Of a DNA stretch of 64,000 bases, positions 1 to 11,091 are shown piece by piece. Each line of letters begins with the position of its first letter. Position 1 is the stretch's first letter. Source of the DNA: Paratinospora sagittata (Eukaryota > Streptophyta > Magnoliopsida > Ranunculales > Menispermaceae). The notes under the pieces are model-generated. The model made no database searches. It was not told the DNA's origin and worked only from the letters and a program-made list of their open reading frames with translations. The position numbers and the translations under genes were made by a program. The stretch spans positions 5,142,001 through 5,206,000 of the forward strand of contig CM069613.1 in the NCBI GenBank assembly GCA_035771175.1. The letters are read 5' to 3'.

Positions 1-95
1 ATTGATTGCTCTATATTGACTGGGTTGATACATCTAGATACCACGGCATAAAGTTCATTTAAAACCTGACTTTAAATGTGCTACAAATTATTCAG

Positions 96-394
96 GGCCA
101 GAGAAAGTCACTGGCAGACAAATTTGAGTATGTTATGCATGGGAAGCTGTACAAATTGTCAGAGGAAGGTTCAGGGATTAATGTCAAAGTGTATGTATGC
201 TTGTTTTAGTTTGTGCACATTCTTTTCACTCAATCTCAGGGAAGTTACCTTACTCCAACAAATATTTCTTGCTTTTGTTTAGGGAGATTTATGCTTCATT
301 TGGTGGTCTTCTAATGATGCTGAAGGGCGACCCTTCGAATGCTGCCAACTTCGAGTTAGATCAGAGGTTGTTCCTCCTGATGAGGAAAGTCTAA
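96..394 (+). CDS. NRPB8: RNA polymerase I/II/III subunit RPABC3 (RPB8), C-terminal exons
   Basis: Shared small subunit of nuclear RNA polymerases I, II and III. Two exons are visible, 96-190 and 283-394. They are joined by a GT (191) / AG (281-282) intron and read in frame to TAA at 392-394. The product contains [32 protein letters not shown] and the terminal [14 protein letters not shown], which match the end of plant RPB8. The family is about 145 residues long, so roughly the last 70 are here and the 5' exons lie left of the window; bases 1-95 are intron. No frame damage is seen. Arabidopsis has paralogues, and which one this matches cannot be told. The identification is very secure. Confidence 0.95.
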
Positions 395-1856
395 CACTAT
401 TTTGTCTTCAGGTGGCTTCTATGCAATGAACTATCAGATACTACTGGAAACTTTTTTTTATCCCATGCATCTCTAAAGAGCATAAGTTTGTTTTCCAATT
501 CTTTAGGAATGTTTAATACATAGGTGCTTTAAGAGTTCTTTTGCTTGTATCTAACTAAAACAAGTAATTCACCTGTTGTGAGAGTTATACCACTAACTTA
601 TGGATGCTTGGATCTCAATTGGGGAATTTTTCAATGGTGAAAACTCAAACAGATTTGGCCATCAACATTGATGCAGTGGTAATAAATATATAAAAGAACA
701 AGAAAAGGTTGATTTTTGGTCCTTGTTTATCTATGTGATGCTCAAATAGTGCATCTCTATGTTCATGAGAGAAGTCCATATGATGGGGTTTAGATCTTCT
801 TCTGTAATGTACTTTGGAGAGAGATGACCTTGAGCTTAAAATGAAGATAGTCATGTCTTGTCTCTATGTAAGAGTAAATGGTCCTTCTTTCCTCTTTCCT
901 GTAAATCTCCAAGGGGTGTATACTGTTAACAGAGAGGACTCTGTTGACCATGGCAGCTGGAATCTAAATAAAGTTTTTCAACAAAAGCTATAGCTGATGT
1001 CTTATGAGAGTTCAGGTCAAATGGACTGGAAAAACTAGAGAAGGCTTGGATGGATGAGATATTACATTACATAAGAGTAAGGGGCAGTTTGTTTTATTTT
1101 GTTTCATATGATGTGTGTGCTTCTCATAGCACATCAAAATTTGTAGGGTACCCTACAACCCCAGAAGTCTATTGCAGTGAAATTACAGTGAAAAATCACC
1201 AACTTGAATTGTTGGAAATGACAGTGACACAGAAACCAACAAGTTGACAGGTTTGGGGCCCAAACGAGGTGAGTCTCTTACTAAAACACTGCACAAGATT
1301 TGAAAGTGATTTCCAGATGTTTTTTTTAACCTTTTAAGTATTAAGGAACTGTTGTTAGTCACACCAGGTGTTTGTCTTAATGCCATCGTGAATATTATCA
1401 TAGATGTTATTCTTGGAATCAGAGAGATCTCTTAAGGGATTTACAATGCATGTATTTACAATGCTGATTATAATAAGCTTTTTTTTTTCTTTTTTTCTTT
1501 TTTTCTTTTTTGTCTTCATTTGACAACAAGTGAGAGTATACAAACAAGTTTAAAAAATAATCAAAACTTAAATCTTTTATTTTATTTGGGTGAAGTTTGT
1601 CTTTACCTTTGGAAGTCTTTGTTTTCTTGACATAATAATTTTGTAGCAGCTAATTGCATTGCTTGTAATTATATTCTGCTTTTTTATAATTGAAAATATG
1701 CTATTTTGTCTTTGATAGTACTCAAATTTTAATAAGTAGCTCATAATTGAATGATTGACATATGAATGAAATGCTGATTTGAATGTTATGATGTTTTATC
1801 CCGTCTTATCCATGAAAAATATAATGATAAACAAATTAATCATCATTTCAGCTGCG

Positions 1857-1910
<54 letters not shown>

Positions 1911-1911
1911 T
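1857..1911. repeat. (ATT)n microsatellite, about 18 units
   Basis: This is an uninterrupted trinucleotide run. It creates spurious poly-isoleucine frames on both strands, which are not genes. Confidence 0.95.
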
Positions 1912-3009
1912 TAAGGTCAGTGGGTATAAAGGACGTAAGTTTTTCCCCTAATCCCTTTAGAGTACAGTCACATATATTTAACGACGTTATTGGCCAACAA
2001 GTGATAAGAGGTGTTTCGAACTTAAAACTTTCAGGGTAAATGTGTTTGTACTCAATTATTAAACCAGCCCACCATTGGTTGGTGTGTTTCAAATAATTGG
2101 TATCAATCACTAAGATTACAGTCATTAATTTGTTACTTCTATTAATTAACATAGGAAGTATTTAAAAATTTAGGAGTGGTGGAATGTCTTAGTTTGTGAC
2201 AATATGGATCCAAGATAAATGATTTCTGGGGACATTAGGCTTTGATTTGGTGGGTATTAATTAAAAATTTTGGATGGATTTGTTTTTGGCAAACATAAAC
2301 CTAACATTATTAGGTTAGTGGGACCAAACATGTATGCTAAGTATGATAAGTGGTGTCTATAGGGGTGTGATTTGTGAATGAGTCATGTGCAAGCTTAATC
2401 AATATCAAACCACCACATTATACAGAAATAATAATAATGTTATTTTAAAATGAAACAGATCTCGCAGTCCAAGGATCATGCAATCGTAATATTGAGATGT
2501 GCTGAAAAATATTTTGGAAATAGTTCAATGAAAATAATTTTTAGCCAAGGTAATGCTAAAAATATATGACTAGAATTATGTAAATAAACATCTAGTACAA
2601 ATATTACGAATAAAACTTTCATTCCTTACAACAATTGATGTTATGCAGTTTAGGTGATTATTCAAATTAGATGCAAATTAGATGGTAGATTTTTTGTACC
2701 AGCTTTCTATCTAATAGTTGAATAATATTGAAAAATTAAAGGAACATATTACAAAACAGAGGTTGGCCTTGGTACAATGAATGTATTTTTATTTTTATTT
2801 TCCCTTTTAAAATTTCTATATTAGAAAACAAAAATAAGCAACGTGTGTTTGATTTATCAAGTTTAAAAGTAATTTTTTTCAAATTGTATAGGCCATTGGA
2901 TTATGTAGGATATATAACAACTACTAAATTGCAAGATAGACGGCCTAAGCTCACAAGGACTACAATTTATTTTTGTTTCAAGCACGAAGACTTGATAGTA
3001 GAAGTGTTC

Positions 3010-3190
3010 ATCGAGACCAACCAAATTAAAAAATCGAATCAAACCGATGTGATCGATTTGATTTGGTTTGATTTTTGTGAAGTTCGATTCGATTTTCGGT
3101 TTAAGGAATGAAAAATCCGATCGCTTCGGTTCGATTTTCGATCTAGATATTAAAAAATTGAATTTAACCCGAACCGAACTGAACTTTAGG
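3010..3190. repeat. CGAA/TTCG-rich inverted-motif repeat remnant
   Basis: The stretch alternates between AATCGAATCAAACCGAT-like and GATTTGATTTGGTTTGATT-like motifs and ends in AACCCGAACCGAACTGAAC. This gives internal palindromic symmetry. The style is common in decayed plant transposons, but no clean termini or target duplication are visible, so the class is not assigned. A further ACCCGATCAATCCAAACCGAAG patch occurs near 3538. Confidence 0.45.
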
Positions 3191-4584
3191 GTAATACTGT
3201 CATTTTTTCTATAACCCTAAGCTTTAAATATGTAGGAACATGATTAAAAGATCCTTTGAACTTGCTTTTAATTTTTATTTGTTTAACTAATGGATACTTG
3301 AAATTGGATTTACAGGTACATAAAAAAATTGCCTTAAGAAAGGCTTTGAATAGAAAACATATAGAAATTTTTCATGTCAATCTCTTTTAGTATTCTTATT
3401 ATTGAATGTAATAATGTATTTTGTGTTTTAATTGTAATGATTAAACTATATATTATATTTTTTAAATGATTGAATGTATTTTGAAAAGGTAAAATAGTGT
3501 TAAGTATAGATTTATAACTGTAAAATTGACGTAACTAACCCGATCAATCCAAACCGAAGTTTGTACGCCCATATTTGATAGCTTAGCCTTAATAGGGAGG
3601 GAAGTGCAAAAATTGGCATATATATTTTTTTTTGGGTTAAGTACAACTAGCCCTGTCAGGCGCAACAACCGAAAACCAACATCGAATGATGACAATAATT
3701 GAAAACAATGAAATCTTCGAACAACAAGGTTTGTAATCCACAACAAGTACTGATATTCTCTCCTAAAACGACATTTAAGAGAGTCGAACCTGCCCTCTTG
3801 GGTGGGGCATGAGGTGCAAATAAGCAATGCTATATGCAATCACTCACGCCAACATAGAACTCAGCTCTTGCCCCTAACGGGATGTGCAAATGAAGTAGTT
3901 GCCTTCTTTAGGGAGGTTGGTGTCTACATTGGATTTTGTCTTAAATTCGGTTGTGTATATTATAATTTTTTTAAAACTATGCAAACATTAACTTAAAAAA
4001 AAAAAAAAAAAAAAAACTATGCAAACATTATCATCAATTTAATGATATAAAAGATGAAACAATTATGAATATAAAAAAAATGTTCACTGCTCTTCATTTT
4101 CCAACCTCAAAGAAGAGAAGTTTCTGGCCCTAATAATGGAATCCACCAGAGACACAGCAGACACACATGGGGCAGAGTGTTTAGCTAAAACCTCACTACA
4201 CAACAAACAATTTTTATTGGAGTAGTTGTTCTTCTCTATTTCTCTCTCCTCTCTCCGCTCTCCACTCTCTAGGGATCTCCCTTCCTCTGTTTGGCTTTTC
4301 TCCCTAACAAAACCCCAAAAACAAACATAGAAACAAGATAGCAAGAAACACAGTGAGATAATAAGCTAAGCCAAGTTTATAATACATACATACAACCAAC
4401 CAAACAGACCCCAAGAAATTACAAAATGACCAAAAAAAAAAAAATTCAAAAATACAACCACCACCAACACCGTCGTCTCTGAAATCCCTCGAGTGAAAAC
4501 AAAACTAAAACTAAACTAAAAAGTCAGACCAATTGCAGTGAAATCTTACATCTACTATTACTGGTGGTGGACATGGAGACCACG

Positions 4585-5409
4585 TCAGATTAATTCCAGG
4601 GGGCAACCTCCGGCGACCGTGGTTGTCCTCGTCGTCTTCGTCTTCGTCTTCGTCTTCGTCGTCCCCGATGATGACATCGCCACGAGACTGAGCAGTAGAT
4701 CGGCGAAGGCGCCGATGATGAACTTGTGGATGTGCTTGGGGTTCAAATCAAGGTAACATGACAACAACTCATTCAAACCATCCCAATTGGCTCTAACGTC
4801 GAGCAAGTTTCTCGCTTCGACCATCTCCTGCATCGATCGCCGGAAGTCCAAGAACGGGTCGGGCGAGTAGGTCTGGAAGGGGACGCCGCCGGCGATGATA
4901 GGCTGAGATAATGAAGAAGATCTCGAGGAGGAGGAGTAGACGTCGTGATTAATGGAGTCGAAGATGGAGTTGGAGCGGCCGGGGAAGGAGAAGAAGAAGC
5001 GTTGGGAGGAGAAGACGGCGGCGATATCGGGCGGAGAAGCGGCGGTCGTGGGGTCAGTGGCGTCGGAGAAGTTGTCGGAGGAGGAGGAGGTGGAGAAGAA
5101 GTCAGTGGTGGAGCGGCTGAGGGAATTGGAAGTAGTAGGAGATGGAGATGTAGTAGTAGTTGTTGTAGTAGTAGTAGTAGTAGTGAAATCATAGAGACAG
5201 TTGAAGTTCTTCATAACTACTAGGTTTGATGAGTTATTGTGATCTTTGATAGTAGTAGTACTAGTAGTAGCAGAACAAGAAGAAGAAGAAGAAGAAGAAG
5301 AAGGTGGAGGAGAAGGAGATTGGTTGTTGATGTTAGTGTTGTGGTTGGGTTTTGATCTGTTGAGCTTTGAGAAGCAGAGATGAAGGGTTCTTCCTATGTT
5401 ACCGGGCAT
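4585..5409 (-). CDS. OVATE family protein (transcriptional repressor), 274 aa
   Basis: Plant-specific nuclear regulator; family members bind KNOX/BELL homeodomain or TRM proteins and restrain cell elongation and organ shape. It is a single exon, usual for OFPs, starting MPGNIGRTLHLCFSKLN. The OVATE domain lies at roughly residues 185-243, with SPDPFLDFRRSMQEMVEARN, then LNELLSCYLDLN and KHIHKFIIGAFADLLLSLV. Between the N-terminal basic patch and this domain the protein is low-complexity. It has a poly-Ser run near 33-45, a poly-Thr run near 77-88 and Ser-rich stretches; a Lys-Thr alternating tail follows the domain. All three runs are encoded by pure microsatellites. The HLCF-type N-terminus resembles the OFP12/OFP16 side of the family, but I assign no orthologue. 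The promoter would lie right of 5409. Confidence 0.92.
   Translation of the reverse strand: MPGNIGRTLHLCFSKLNRSKPNHNTNINNQSPSPPPSSSSSSSSCSATTSTTTIKDHNNSSNLVVMKNFNCLYDFTTTTTTTTTTTTSPSPTTSNSLSRSTTDFFSTSSSSDNFSDATDPTTAASPPDIAAVFSSQRFFFSFPGRSNSIFDSINHDVYSSSSRSSSLSQPIIAGGVPFQTYSPDPFLDFRRSMQEMVEARNLLDVRANWDGLNELLSCYLDLNPKHIHKFIIGAFADLLLSLVAMSSSGTTKTKTKTKTTRTTTVAGGCPLELI
4628..5303. repeat. three coding microsatellites in the OVATE gene
   Basis: On the plus strand these are a GTCTTC-type hexamer run at about 4628-4660 (Lys-Thr tail), a TAG-type run at about 5150-5184 (poly-Thr) and an AGA-type run at about 5276-5303 (poly-Ser). All keep the frame because the units are multiples of three. Confidence 0.85.
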
Positions 5410-8138
5410 TATCTTCTTCTTCTTCTTCTTCTTCTTGAGCTTATTTTTCTTGTTCTTAGTAATTAATGAGATTGTGAAGTATATATATATATATATATAT
5501 ATATATGGGGATTGGATTAATTAATATTTCATGGTTGATGCTGTAAGTGGTTGAATTGAATGGCGAGTAAGACAAGACAGGGAGGGACGACTGTTTGGCC
5601 CATTTCTTTTTCTTGGAAGTATACAGTATGATATATGAGAAGAAGGTACGGTGTGATGGGAGGACCGGAGGAGAAGTAATTACGCACATGGTTAGATAGC
5701 CATTGAGAGTATTGCTAGTGTTCATATCATACTTATTATTATATTGTCCAATCAAACATGGCTTTTTCTACTCTATTTCACATACTTCGGAGACATCCAT
5801 AAAATATTTTTCCCATTTGGTTTTGAAAAAAGAGTAATAATAATTTTTAATTTTTTTTTTTTTTTTTACGTTTTTTCTACAAGATTACTTTGATTTTCAA
5901 TTACTGAAGTATATATTACCAACAACCTTCATTCTAAAGAACATGCCCCAAATAGAAATAGGTAAAGTCGGAAGACATAATGACAAATTCTTAAGGACGA
6001 GGACCATATATTATAAGGCCACTAGAAGATCACCCAGTGAAATAACAACCATAGTTATTCTATTTATTTATTTATTTATTTATTTTATAAGGGGACTTCA
6101 CGTAACTTAATTGCCTTTGAGTTCAAATTTGAGGTTTACTCTTAAAAATAAAGGCTTTAATATTAATGAGATTGAGATATGATAAATTAATTGTCTATAT
6201 TTAATGAAATACTATTATTTTGATCCACATATAATTAATATTTTTGTGTAAACACTTGTGTCTATAGTTAATCAAAGGTAATAAATAAAGTCCAATTATC
6301 CTTTTTTTTTCCCTACATATATATATATATACCAACAAGATCTATATTATGTATGCAGTTAGCCTAAATATTAGAAATAATGAACACATTTCGACAAATC
6401 TACTACTTTAGTTTTCCCATAAATTTAAAAATACCCACTTGCTTTTCCATTATAAATCCTATCTTTTTAATTACTCTATACTCTTTAGCTAGCTAGGTAC
6501 ATCTTAATTAAATGTGAAATTAATTATATATATATATATATTATTATTCTTTTACTGTTACTGGTCCGAGTTCATGTTTTTGTCGTCTGATCAGTCCCAA
6601 AACTGACATGTTTTTTTGCGATGGCGGAATAAAATGCTAGAAATTAATTATATATATATATATTGAGGAAAAAGAAAAACAAAAAAGATACATAAGATGT
6701 ATTTTATATACTTGGAAATTCAATAATTAGACTAAATTGTACTACTTTATCTCTTAACTTGATACAAATAAACCCAATATTATAGTAGTCATAACTTTAA
6801 ACTATGTCTTTAATATGTTCAAAAGTTAATAATTAGGTACCCATCATTGAAATTCTCATTAAAAAAAAAAAAAAAAAAACAGAAGTAAGTTATATATAGT
6901 ACATGACTTATGAGAGTGACCCACACATTAATAATAATGAAAAAGAACTTGTCTCATTCATTCTCAAAATTATAAGTTGTGTTGGAGAATAGTACAAAAG
7001 ATATGAATATATAGAAAAAGAAATTGCCAGCATTTATTAATGCTTAACATTCAGAAACACCACCATTACCTCTAATAATAATGTGTTGGTGAGCAACTGA
7101 TCAACAATATGGCACATATTTAATTTCTATTAATTTTCATTGTCTCCCCATATGTGTTAATTACTTGAGCATTTTAATTTTATTTTTTTAAAAGATAATA
7201 AATCCCAAATTAAACCACCACTCCTTGATTCTTTCCAAAGTATTTTTGGAGTAAAAATATTTTTAAATGTATTTAGTAACATTTATTTCTAACTAAACTA
7301 TGATTTGAAAAAATAGTTTTCAATTTTTAAAAGAAGTCGGAACCCGGAAGGGACCAACTTTTTTCAAAAGTACTTCTGCTAAAAGCGTTTATAAAAAAAA
7401 TATTTTTAAAAAAACTCTTCTAAACAAGGCCTTTAATTAGAACACCACTCCTTGATTCTTTCCAAAGTGTTTTTTGAGCAAAAACATTTTTAAATGTATT
7501 TAGTAACACTTACTTCTAACTAAACTACGATTTGAAAAAATAGTTTTCAATTTTTAGAAGAAGTTAACCAATTTTTTCCAAAAGTACTTCTACTAAAAGC
7601 GTTTATAAAAAAAAACACTTTTGAAAAAACTCTTCTAAACAAGGCCTTTAATTAAAACACATCACCCTATTTCATGACTTTAATACAAATTAATGCCTAC
7701 TTTCAATTCTTTTAACTTTTTTTCTATTGAAGAACAAGTAGCTAGGCCCCATATGACTGCAATCCGCATTCCCCTACTTATATTCATATAGAATGTACAT
7801 TTTTTCCAAAATCATATATCCTTACCATTATTATAAAAATTATATCTATTATTTCAATATTACAAAAATAATAATTTTTTATTTTTTTTTTAACCCGGGA
7901 ACATGCATGCCCATCCATCAAATTAAGACGACCATACAAAAAATTTAAACAAAAAAAAAAATTAAAAAAAATCAAAGAGGACCATATAACACGACTTAAT
8001 TACATATTAAGGAGAATATTAAGGGTATATTAATTCAGACAACAAAGGAGAAGATGATATGACGATGACGATCAAACCTACAAGTTGTTCATATAGACAC
8101 AAAAAAAAAATACCCTCTCTCTGTCTGTTCTCTGTGTT
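5410..8138. other. spacer: OVATE promoter side and 3' side of the LEA gene
   Basis: The OVATE 5' leader starts with a CTT-type run (about 5411-5435), and an AT dinucleotide tract lies at about 5480-5506. The rest is very AT-rich with several AT tracts (6318-6330, 6527-6540, 6648-6661) and poly-A/T runs, with no believable gene. A 227-bp tandem duplication occupies 7213-7660 and is listed separately. Confidence 0.5.
7213..7660. repeat. tandem duplication, two copies, period 227 bp
   Basis: Copy 1 spans about 7213-7440 and copy 2 about 7441-7660. Both begin ACCACTCCTTGATTCTTTCC and end CTTCTAAACAAGGCCTTTAATT. They differ by scattered substitutions and a short indel in the middle, where copy 1 has an extra GGAACCCGGAAGGG-like stretch. 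It is non-coding. Confidence 0.85.
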
Positions 8139-10491
8139 TTATGGGTTCTGATTGAGCCTTGCAGCTGCAGTCAGAGACTCCCCAACACCACCCGGTTTAG
8201 TCCCTTGATTGGGCTTGTTCCGAACCTCTGCTGCTATCACTCCCTGCGCATCTTCTCTCGTCACCACCTTATCTGCTGCCAGCTTCATACTTGCATCCTG
8301 ATCATTGATCAACCATTTCTGTTATTTCCAGTAAATAAATATATAAACATGTAATGTAATTATAAAAGATTTCTTATATATTGCTACTTTTTCTGTCTTT
8401 AAAATTTGTTTCTGTTCTATTTACACTATTTTACTTAATTACAATAAACATTAGTATTTTTTTTATTAAACAATAATATTAATTATATTTTAACTTTAGT
8501 TTGTATTTTTAGTTAAAACACTAAAACTTTAATTGATAAATGTTAAAAATCAATTTAGGCACGTGCTCTATAATGAAGATTTTAGTCCTTTATATAAAGC
8601 GACATCCAAATCGTACATCCATAATATATATATATATATATATATCACTTTCATGCACCATAAAATTGTTTCAAAAATTATGTGTTCATATATATAATTC
8701 AAAACAATCATCTAATAGGGTATAAAAAATCAAAAAATATATTTACGTACACTGATTGCAAATACTATTTTTCGACATTGACACTCAGTCTCTCTTATAT
8801 GTTAAGGATGTTGTACACCATTTAGATGTCATCGTCAGGATATAACGTTAGCACTTAACGTACATATAACATTACTTTAGAAGTGATGTATACCATATAT
8901 CATCATACGTACAATTTGGGTGCCAACTTAGTAGTACTTATTTATATATGAATCTTGCATTTGAATTTATTATGTTTACTTTATAAACTAATTAATAACG
9001 CGTATTATTAGTGTATAAATTAAGAAGACTAATTAATTAACAACATGTTAATATTATTAATGTAGTTACATATATGTATATACGTACCGTGAGAACATCA
9101 GCCAGTGTTGCCTTGTCTTGGTCGTACAACAAGCGCGCTTGACGGTGGCCGCGGATTGAGCGGACGCAGCTAAGCCTCCTGGTGCGGTCAAGTTGCATCC
9201 AGTTGCTCTTACTTCCGCAGCTTGTATTGCAGAGGCGTCGCTTGCCTCAACCGCCTTGTCCCCCGCTGTCAACGCCGTCGCTTCCAGTGCTTCTCCGATC
9301 GTAATTGCGTCTCGCTGTACCGCCGCTTCCGGAGATCTCATTTCCACCGGCGCTAGCCGAGAATGCTCTCCAACCACCTTCAAATTTTATTTTATTTTTC
9401 ATCCAAATTCAATAATTAATGTTGTAAAAAGTAGATATGAATAGATATATCCTAATTCATTATTACCCCAATTGGAGATTAAATATATATCCTCAATTAA
9501 TTGAAGATGAAATAATAAATAATAAGAATCAGATTGTGATTATTTTGATATGTAACAATAAAAATTATTTTATACACTTTTTTTTTTCAAAAAATAATAT
9601 ACTTAGCCAATGTACACATTTTTAAGCACCCATTTTATAAATATTTTGATACTCGATAATAAAAATCATTAGATACACTAAAAATGACTAATTTACACAT
9701 TTCTCAGCACCCATTTTATAATTATCTTGATACTTGATAATAAAAATCATTAGATACACTAATATGACTAATTTACACAATTTTCAGCACCCATTTTATA
9801 ATTATTTTGATACTTGATAATAAGAATCATTAGATACACTAATTGAAAAAAGAGAGAAAGAGAAAAGTTAGCAATTTAATTAGCCCACGATAATTTACAC
9901 ATTTTTTTAATACCCAATATTTGTAATTGTATGATCTGTTAAAATAAATTTAATCAATACATTTTTCAAATAGAAATAACTCAAACAAGTGCTTAAAAAC
10001 TTAAATAAATGTGAATTATATAATTAAAAAAGATCGGATTAGAGCATTAAAATAATTGTGTAACAAGTAACACAAAAAAAAACCATTAACATTTTCTTGG
10101 AAGAAAACGTCTATACATTAAATTTGAATAATCAAGAACCATTATATAAAAAATGCATGCACCTGTCCCGCGACGGACTCCGTTACAATACGCCGACCCG
10201 GAACGTCAGTTTCGGTGACTGTAACGCCTTCTTCTCCGGCGATATCAGTGACGTCTTTGTGACCCAAAAGGTCACTTCTCTCGTTGTGGGTCACTGCCGA
10301 TTGCATGACTGAAGCAGGGCCTCCTTTCTGGGTCTGACCCAGCACCAGATTCTCTGCGGTCTTCATCGTCGCCGCATCTTGTGGAGCTATGGCCTTCGTT
10401 GCCAGCTCTCCGGTCACCGGAAACACGTCTCCGTACTTTTTGGGTCTCCGTTCCTCCGGTCGTCTCTCTTCTGCTGCTGTTGCCGGCTCAT
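8139..10491 (-). CDS. ECP31: SMP-domain LEA protein (ECP31 / LEA D-34 type), three exons, apparently frameshifted
   Basis: Late-embryogenesis-abundant seed maturation protein thought to protect cells during drying. The exons are 10491-10163, 9377-9088 and 8297-8139. Exon 1 reads KYGDVFPVTGELATKAIAP, QKGGPASVMQSA and PGRRIVTESVAGQ. Exon 2 reads TIGEALEATALTAGDKAVE and AIQAAEVRATG. Exon 3 reads KLAADKVVTREDAQGV and PGGVGESLTAAARLNQNP. The order and spacing match Arabidopsis ECP31. Introns lie at GT/AG in phase 0. Two interruptions are seen. The natural ATG at 10491-10489 runs into a stop unless one base is added near the five-T run 10437-10441. A second single-base shift is needed near 9145-9147 to reach RQARLLYDQDKATLADVLT. 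It is either a recent pseudogene or an assembly artefact. ABRE motifs lie just upstream. Confidence 0.85.
9612..9845. repeat. tandem repeat, about 2.9 copies of an 80-81 bp unit, in LEA intron 1
   Basis: Units begin near 9612, 9694 and 9774 and share AGCACCCATTTTATAA, GATACTTGATAATAA and AATCATTAGATACACTAA. AGCAC recurs at 9625, 9706 and 9786. It lies in the intron between exons 1 and 2 of the SMP gene. Confidence 0.9.
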
Positions 10492-10556
10492 CCTCTTGGT
10501 CAGATTATTCTAGTAGGGTGGTGCTTATGTAAGTGGTTTAAGTGAGGGAGGGCTTG

Positions 10557-10608
10557 CCACGTGGGTGTACACGTGGAAGACGGAGGGGTAACCAATGATA
10601 AACGTGGC
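10557..10608 (-). promoter_or_regulatory. cluster of three ABRE / G-box motifs upstream of the LEA gene
   Basis: CCACGTGG at 10557-10564, ACACGTGG at 10569-10576 and AACGTGGC at 10601-10608 lie 66 to about 115 bp before the ATG at 10491. Such ACGT-core motifs are the established binding sites of ABI5/AREB bZIP factors. An RY-type CATGCAT also occurs at the first intron's 5' end (about 10154-10160). Together they suggest abscisic-acid and seed-stage control, as expected for this family. Confidence 0.75.
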
Positions 10609-11091
10609 AGCTTGTGTGTGCAGTGGCAAGAGTTTGGGAGACCGTTGACGTGAATAATGGCAGACGACCTCTATTTTTGACCTTTAAATCATTGTATTTG
10701 TTTGAAGGGTAATTTTATTTTTATTTTTTATTTTAATTCTTAGTGCTATTTGGCCTTATTATTGGCATTTATTTATCGCGTTAATAGTTAAAATTATTCT
10801 TGTCTTTGATGTAGTAATCTTGAATAAGTTATATATATGCGATTCAATGTAACAAATACTACATATTAATAAAAAATAAAAATAAAAACTAAGCCTCTTT
10901 TCTAAGTCGAATTAAAATAAAAGCAACTGATGAAAAAGGCCATTGGTAGAATATATTTATATTATTTGAACTATGATAATATTTTTACATAACTTTATTA
11001 TAAGCATTCAAGACTCGGATCGTTTGAGAGATCTATATAACCATGATTACATGTACTTCCACTGCCCACATTTGAACTAATTCCATTGTTT
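10609..11091. other. short spacer between LEA promoter and VOC gene 3' end
   Basis: It holds the distal LEA promoter and the VOC gene's 3' UTR. It is AT-rich, with no other signal recognised. Confidence 0.45.

Larger units (their letters stand above)
395..4584. other. spacer between RPB8 and the OVATE gene
   Basis: The first few hundred bases are probably the RPB8 3' UTR. After that the sequence is AT-rich with no credible coding frame. It holds the ATT microsatellite (1857-1911), a CGAA/TTCG-rich repeat remnant (about 3010-3190) and an A-run near 3996-4016. The stretch from about 4080 to 4584 is probably the 3' UTR of the minus-strand OVATE gene. The stretch 3640-3970 has a more even base composition but nothing I recognise. 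Confidence 0.5.

Noticed and set aside
1779..2152. Frames on both strands with long Ile/Asn-rich runs
   Set aside because: They exist only because of the ATT microsatellite.
4773..5223. Gly/Glu-rich and Pro-rich frames overlapping the OVATE gene
   Set aside because: These are shadows of the repeat-rich OVATE coding sequence; they have no domain and no conserved start.
9612..9845. CRISPR-like spaced repeats
   Set aside because: The 80-bp units are direct tandem copies without unique spacers, in a plant intron.
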